Made by a program: the position numbers and the translations under genes. 64,000 nucleotides of DNA, taken from Monarcha castaneiventris obscurior (lineage: Eukaryota > Chordata > Aves > Passeriformes > Monarchidae). Positions within the stretch are counted from its first letter, which is position 1. Each line of letters starts with the position of its first letter. Below are positions 59,480-64,000 of this stretch, in pieces. Where the stretch lies: contig JAMPIT010000476.1 in assembly GCA_026261815.1 (NCBI GenBank), forward strand, positions 5,979,501 to 6,043,500. Direction: 5' to 3'. The notes beneath the pieces were generated by a model. The model worked only from the letters and a program-made list of their open reading frames with translations, was not told the DNA's origin and did not search any database.

Positions 59480-60250
59480 CTCATAGTGTTGATGAATGGG
59501 CTGGATAAAACCAGAGATAGATGGAAAACCGGCTGAATGACTGGTCCAGTGGTATGAGGTCTAGTTGAAGATCACACCTAGTTGTGTGACTAGGTCCAGC
59601 CCCTTTGACATCTTCACTGAAGATCTGCATGATGGAGAGATGGGCTGACAGAAACATTTTGATGTTCAGCCAAGGGAATTGCAAAGTCCTGCACTTGGGG
59701 ATAAATGATCCCATGTGCCAGTACATGCTGGGACATCTGGAATGCACAGAGAAGGCTGTGGGGGTCCTACTTGTCCAGGAGCCAGAGATAGCAGAGGGCT
59801 GATGGTATCCTGGGATGCTTTAGGGGAAGTGTTGGGTTAGGGTGATCCTTCCCCTCTGCTCACGTGAGGCCACACCTGAATGCTGTGTCCAGCTCTCCAG
59901 TACAGGAGCTACTGTGAGGGTCCATTGAAGGGTCATGAAGAGGATGTATGGATTGGAATATCTCTCCTGTGGGGAAAGATTAAGAGATGTGGGATTGTCC
60001 AGACTGGAGGAGGCTGAGGGGGAATCTTATTAAGGTATATAAATAGCAGGAGGGAGGGTGAAAAGAGAGCCAGTGGTTGGACATGGACACAACCTGAAAA
60101 AGAAGGGGTTCCCTCTGAATATCAGGAAGCATCTGCTGGGAGAGTAACGGAGCCCTGGCACAGCTTGTTCAGAGGTGTTTTGGAGTCTCTTTCTTGGAGA
60201 TACTAAAACTGCAGAAGTTCATGGGCAGCTGGTTTGAGACAACCCCACCT
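59480..60250 (+). mobile_element. CR1 LINE, plus orientation, diverged
   Basis: Sense CR1 RT and 3' text is recognisable but degraded: 'gcaaagtcctgcacttgggg', 'gatggtatcctgggatgctt', 'gtgaggccacacctgaatgc', 'gtccagactggaggaggctg' and 'tgttttggagtctctttctt'. The clean 3' tail is not seen. Confidence 0.8.
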
Positions 60251-60259
60251 GAGCCTGAG

Positions 60260-61570
60260 CTTGGACAAACTGAGCTGCCAGGAGCCTTCCAGCCTCAGCC
60301 AGTCTATGAATTTGAAAGATTTTTTAATCTCATGGTTCACCTGGGTGAGAAGCTGGTGCCAGCTTTATCCCTTCTCCTGATTTTGGTTCTAAGCCTCAAG
60401 GGGTTCCCTAAGGCTCAAGGTTCCCTCCTCAAGGGGACTTCCAAACTCTTTCTGCCACCTTCCTCTGGTAGTGCTGCTGCTGGAACTCTTGCAGGTAAAG
60501 GTGATGCAAAAGCCTGGTGGCCCCAAGCATCAGCATGGTTTTGGTCCTGAGCATTACCATGGTTTCGGCCCTCATCTTGTACAGTTGGGAACATAGGAAT
60601 GTGCACTTTGCCTAGCAGTCTGTCCTCATCCCTGGAAATTATAGGGCCAGGCCTTACCTGCACCCCACAAACCTGTCCCTTCTTGTGTGACTGATTTTGA
60701 TTGCTTGCCCATCTCTGTTTTTTCTGCACATTTCTCCAGATGCTGAGAGTAATATGAGCCAGGCCCTGCAGAACAGCCAGGACATGTCCACCTGGGCAAA
60801 GTAGTCCCAAAGCTGGCCCAGAGGGTAGGGCAGGTCAGAGGCCACGCTCTCCACGACTAGGGGTGGGTTTTTTGTGCCCCAGGAACGATGGCCTCCTCCT
60901 GGAATGTAGCACCTGTGGGGTCCCTCACAGCCACGGATGCCTGCTCTCTCACACCCCAATTCTCCCATGTTTCCCAGAGTACACATTCTGGAAGCTCACA
61001 GACAGCAGCCTGGCTGACACCCCTGCCTTCCATGCTGCCTCTTCCCTGGATGCCTTTGGTACCGAAAGGATATATGCCACAGGAACAGTAAACTTTATTG
61101 ATATGAACCGTGCAAGAAGATTTTGAAAGTCAGCTACTCCCAGCAGGAATTTTGCAGAATTTCACAGGCATGTCTGATGCACAGGCATGCTCTGGCTGTC
61201 ATATTTGGGAAGATGGAGCCCCAGCCTTTGGGATGCCTGTAGGCCCTGGGAACACCTTGGGCAAAGGGGACAGGCAAGAGGAAGAGGGCATAGGCAGTGG
61301 AGGAAGCCCTACCACAGGAGCCTTTGGTGGGCTGAGGCACCTTTTGACTGGTTGTCATCCTGGAGGCATGCTGTCTGGATGAAAACACTCCAGTTGGCAT
61401 TGTTATCCAGCCACTTCCAAACACCTGCTCCTCTTCCAGGTGCAATGTTGCAATCACACCAGCCTTGGAGGGTCTAAGGACTAAGGAACCCAATGGGCTA
61501 TGGGCAGGTACCAGGCACTGCCACCTTACAGGGACACATAAGCAAAATGGTCACCCATGTTAAGAAGAAA
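60260..61570. other. Intergenic, no supported gene
   Basis: Sequence between CR1 copies. Open frames at 60863-61126 and 61134-61493 show no family character. I see no promoter or RNA gene. Confidence 0.45.
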
Positions 61571-61577
61571 GCCAGAG

Positions 61578-62010
61578 GTTCAAAGAATTATAGAATATCC
61601 TGAGTTGGAATGGATCCACAAGGATCATCCAAGTACATCTTCTGGCCCTGCACAGAATCACATAATGGGTCAGGTTGGAAGGGAGGTCATCTGGTCCCAC
61701 CTCCCTGCTCAAGCAGGGCCATCCCAGAACATGGCATTGCATTGTATCCAGGCGGGTCTGGGATATCTCCCATGAGGAAGACTCCACAACCTCTCTAGGC
61801 AATCTGTTCTAGTGCTCGATTACTGCACGGTACAGTTCTTCCTTGTATTCAGGTGAACTTCCCATGTATCTCATCCTAGTAGTTGGCACCACTGAGAAGA
61901 GCCTGGCTTCTTCATCTTGGCATCTCCGCTTTAGATACTTATACACATTAATGAGGTCTCATGCACAGGACAGCCCAAGAATCACATCATGTGCCAAGTT
62001 CAGGCACAAT
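61578..62010 (-). mobile_element. Outer CR1 3' end, interrupted by a second CR1
   Basis: Left part 61578-61655 carries the reversed CR1 tail 'atagaatatcctgagttgga' to 'cttctggccctgcacag'. The text resumes at 61962 with 'tgcacaggacagcccaagaa' and 'cacatcatgtgcc'. The two parts join into the usual CR1 order once the intervening copy is removed. Confidence 0.75.
61656..61961 (-). mobile_element. Nested CR1 3' end inside the outer CR1
   Basis: It starts with the reversed tail 'aatcacataatgggtcaggt' and runs through 'tccaggcgggtctgggatat' and 'gtacagttcttccttgtatt' to 'cacattaatgaggtct'. A 7-base TGCACAG occurs at both edges (61649-61655 and 61962-61968), consistent with a target-site duplication. 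Confidence 0.8.
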
Positions 62011-62015
62011 GAGAA

Positions 62016-62642
62016 ATGCATTACCCCTTGAGAATGAGAAGTTCCATTAAACTGGAATTATGGAGGGATAGGAGGACTAGGGAAGTGATCATCCCTTTGT
62101 ACTCAGTACTGGTGAGGCTGCACCTCAAGTGCTGCATTCAGTTCTGGGCCCCTCACTTTAAAAAGGGCACTGAGGTGCTGGAGTGTGTCCAGCGAAGGGC
62201 AACAAGGCTTGTGAAGGGCCTAAAAAACACATGAGGAACAGATGAAGTAGCTGGGGATGTTGAGCCTGGAGGAGGCTTGCGGGGGGACCTCATCACTATC
62301 TGCAACCACCTGACAGCAGGCTGTAACCAGGTAGGGTCGGTGTCTTCTGCCGGGTCTGCAGTAGGAGGACGAGAGGAAATGGCCCAGCGGAGACAGGGGA
62401 GATTCAGATTAGGTATTAGAAAAAAAAAAAAAATCCACTGTCAAGAGTGGTCAGGCATTGGAATGCCAGGGTTGCCCAGGGAGGTGTTGGGAGTCACCAT
62501 CCCCGGAGGTATTTAAAAGGCGTCTGGATCTGGCGCTAGGTGATGTCGTTTAGCGGTTCCAGTGGCATTGCTGGGTGGACAATTTGACTTGGTATCTTCT
62601 TAAAGGTCTCTTCCAACCTTGACGAGTCTATGATTCTGTAAC
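62016..62642 (+). mobile_element. CR1 LINE with RT C-terminal relic, plus orientation
   Basis: The plus strand still translates to the end of the CR1 polyprotein ([17 protein letters not shown].., [17 protein letters not shown]) and then runs through CR1 3' text to the tail 'gacgagtctatgattctgta'. Its 3' end abuts the CpG island that begins at about 62650. An A-run lies at about 62420-62432. Confidence 0.9.
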
Positions 62643-62649
62643 AGGACCC

Positions 62650-63300
62650 ACGGGGCCCCGTGCATGCGGCGGCTCTGCCCCCTCGCTGGGATACGGGCTC
62701 CAGGACACGGCCACACCACTGGTCATCGGGTGGGACCTCGGCGGGGCCGGGCCTCCGCGTCCCGCGGTCGGTGCGCAGCAGTGCCGCTCTGTCGGCGCGG
62801 CGGGGCCGGACCGTGCTGCGGCGGGGGGCGGCTCTGGGGGCGGAAGGGGCGGGCGCGGCTTGGCGGCGGTTGGCGGGGCCGGGCCGCTTCCTGCGGCTGA
62901 GGACGCGCTCGGGCGGTGCTCTGGGATCGCGCCTCGGCGGTGGCGACGAGCCCGCGCCCGGCGTGAGTGAGGCGTCTCTGCGGGCCGGGCCTCCCGGGGG
63001 GCGCGGGGCGGGCTGGGGAGCGATGCCTTACCCGGGACTGCTGCGGCCTGGGCCCTCCGCTGCCGGGCGGGTTGGGGCAGCGTGGGCTCTGCGGCTCGGC
63101 TCGGCTCGGCTCGGCTCGGGGTGGCCCTTGGACCGGGCCCGGCGCTCGGGGCAGGGCAGGAGAGGAGCGGTGCCCTTGCCGCAGGAGCTGCCGCCGGGAG
63201 AGCCGAGTTGTGCCGCGGGCTCCACGGCCGCGCTTTTCCGGGAGAGCCGTGCCTCAGCCTGTTGCTGCCCCGCGGACAGCGCGGAGCACCGCGGCTTAAA
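62650..63300 (+). promoter_or_regulatory. CpG island, probable promoter and noncoding first exon of an unseen gene
   Basis: The densest CpG stretch after UCK2. At 62963/62964 the sequence CCCGGC|GTGAGTGAG is a near-consensus splice donor, as expected for a 5'-UTR first exon on the plus strand. A (CTCGG)n repeat lies at 63093-63119. The long frames here are GC-driven and do not resemble a known protein. In human the genes after UCK2 are FAM78B and then POGK; I could not match this island to either. Confidence 0.5.
63093..63119. repeat. Pentanucleotide GGCTC repeat
   Basis: About five units of GGCTC (GCTCG in other phase) inside the CpG island. Confidence 0.8.
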
Positions 63301-63322
63301 TGTCTTTATTTTTGGTGTGTGA

Positions 63323-63325
<3 letters not shown>

Positions 63326-63374
<49 letters not shown>
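63326..63374. repeat. (TG)n microsatellite
   Basis: About 24 uninterrupted TG dinucleotides just after the CpG island, preceded by an imperfect GGTGTGTGAATA lead-in. It is likely polymorphic. Confidence 0.95.
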
Positions 63375-63375
<1 letters not shown>

Positions 63376-63379
63376 CACC

Positions 63380-64000
63380 CCCTCCTTGGTTTTTAATGTG
63401 GGTTTAAGGGGATTAAATCTGATGCAGTTAGGGGGCTAAGAATAGCCTTGTCCACGTTCTCTTGCAAGTGCAAAGTGCTCCGAGGGGCTGCTCCGTGCTG
63501 CTGGCACACGGGCGGTGGTGGCCTTGCCGCTTGCAGCGGGACAGCCGGCGGTCCCTGCGGCGGGATGCGGGGACGCGCCGTTTCCCGGGAGCATGCTGGG
63601 GAGCTGGAGCTCGCATTGGAATTGGTATGCGGTGCCCTAACCGGGAGGAATTGCCTTTCTTTATTTGCAGGGAGCTATGAACCTGAGTAATTTGCAAGTG
63701 TGGCAGACAGCAAGCCTGAGCTTATTCTTCATTAACTGGCGAACTGCTCTGTTTGTGTTTCTGGGATAATGCTCCTAGGGAGTGTTGCATGTAAAATAAG
63801 GTTCTTCACGAAGCCAAATAGAGCTATAACAGTTCTGTAGTTTAAATTGTGCCAAAAATACTTTGCTTCATGTTGGATGCAGGGCTCCAATCTGACAGTC
63901 TCAGTCTTCCAAAAATGATCTTATTCTTCCTAAATGTATTTTTTTTATCTTTTAAATGCTGCGTGTATTTATTTTAAGGTTTAATTCATTCTCATTCGGT
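63380..64000. other. Right edge, possible intron of the unseen gene
   Basis: GC falls towards AT-rich at the edge. An acceptor-like CTTTATTTGCAG at 63659-63670 is followed by an ATG at 63677 and 29 codons to a stop at 63766. I see no good donor after it and no similarity, so I do not call an exon. Confidence 0.35.

Noticed and set aside
62660..63322. 220-codon plus-strand frame in the right-hand CpG island
   Set aside because: Arg/Gly/Ala-rich throughout, runs across the strong donor at 62963, and looks like a stop-poor CpG artefact.
63677..63766. Short plus-strand frame after an acceptor-like sequence at the right edge
   Set aside because: Only 29 codons, no donor, no similarity; not enough to call an exon.

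Overview
The window is vertebrate nuclear DNA and almost certainly avian. It holds four intron-rich housekeeping genes with strong matches to known vertebrate proteins, and many CR1 LINE fragments (the typical bird LINE) plus avian-type endogenous retrovirus pieces. There are no operons, CRISPR arrays or prokaryotic features. Gene order, MGST3 > < ALDH9A1 < TMCO1 UCK2 >, is the conserved vertebrate synteny block seen on human 1q24.

Layout. 1-2137: upstream of MGST3; it holds a small CpG-rich patch with a YY1-like element on the minus strand, and an old betaretrovirus-like provirus remnant (minus strand: LTR part, primer-binding-site-like sequence, gag start). 2163-5077: MGST3 (plus, five coding exons, 145 aa). 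6140-13684: ALDH9A1 (minus, 11 coding exons, 519 aa), convergent with MGST3. 14079-32315: TMCO1 (minus, seven coding exons, 188 aa); its 3' end lies only about 0.1-0.2 kb from the ALDH9A1 promoter. 32320-37335: CpG-rich TMCO1 promoter, a CR1-rich spacer and the UCK2 CpG island. 37336-56299: UCK2 (plus, seven coding exons, 261 aa), with an ERVL-type LTR and internal tail in intron 4. 56300-58230: probable UCK2 3' UTR. 59480-62642: a cluster of nested and oppositely oriented CR1 copies. 62650-63300: a CpG island that looks like the promoter and noncoding first exon of a further gene running off the right edge.

The four coding sequences were assembled by hand from splice sites. Every junction keeps frame, and TMCO1 and UCK2 come out at exactly the human lengths (188 and 261 aa). 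The genes are not one pathway: MGST3 is an ER glutathione transferase/peroxidase, ALDH9A1 makes the carnitine precursor gamma-butyrobetaine, TMCO1 is an ER calcium-leak and translocon-associated membrane protein, and UCK2 is the pyrimidine-salvage uridine-cytidine kinase. I see no new multi-gene system. The items most worth following are gene architecture (dual start and competing donor in ALDH9A1, tight TMCO1/ALDH9A1 packing), the orphan CpG promoter, the minus-strand start near 762, and the retroelement remnants.
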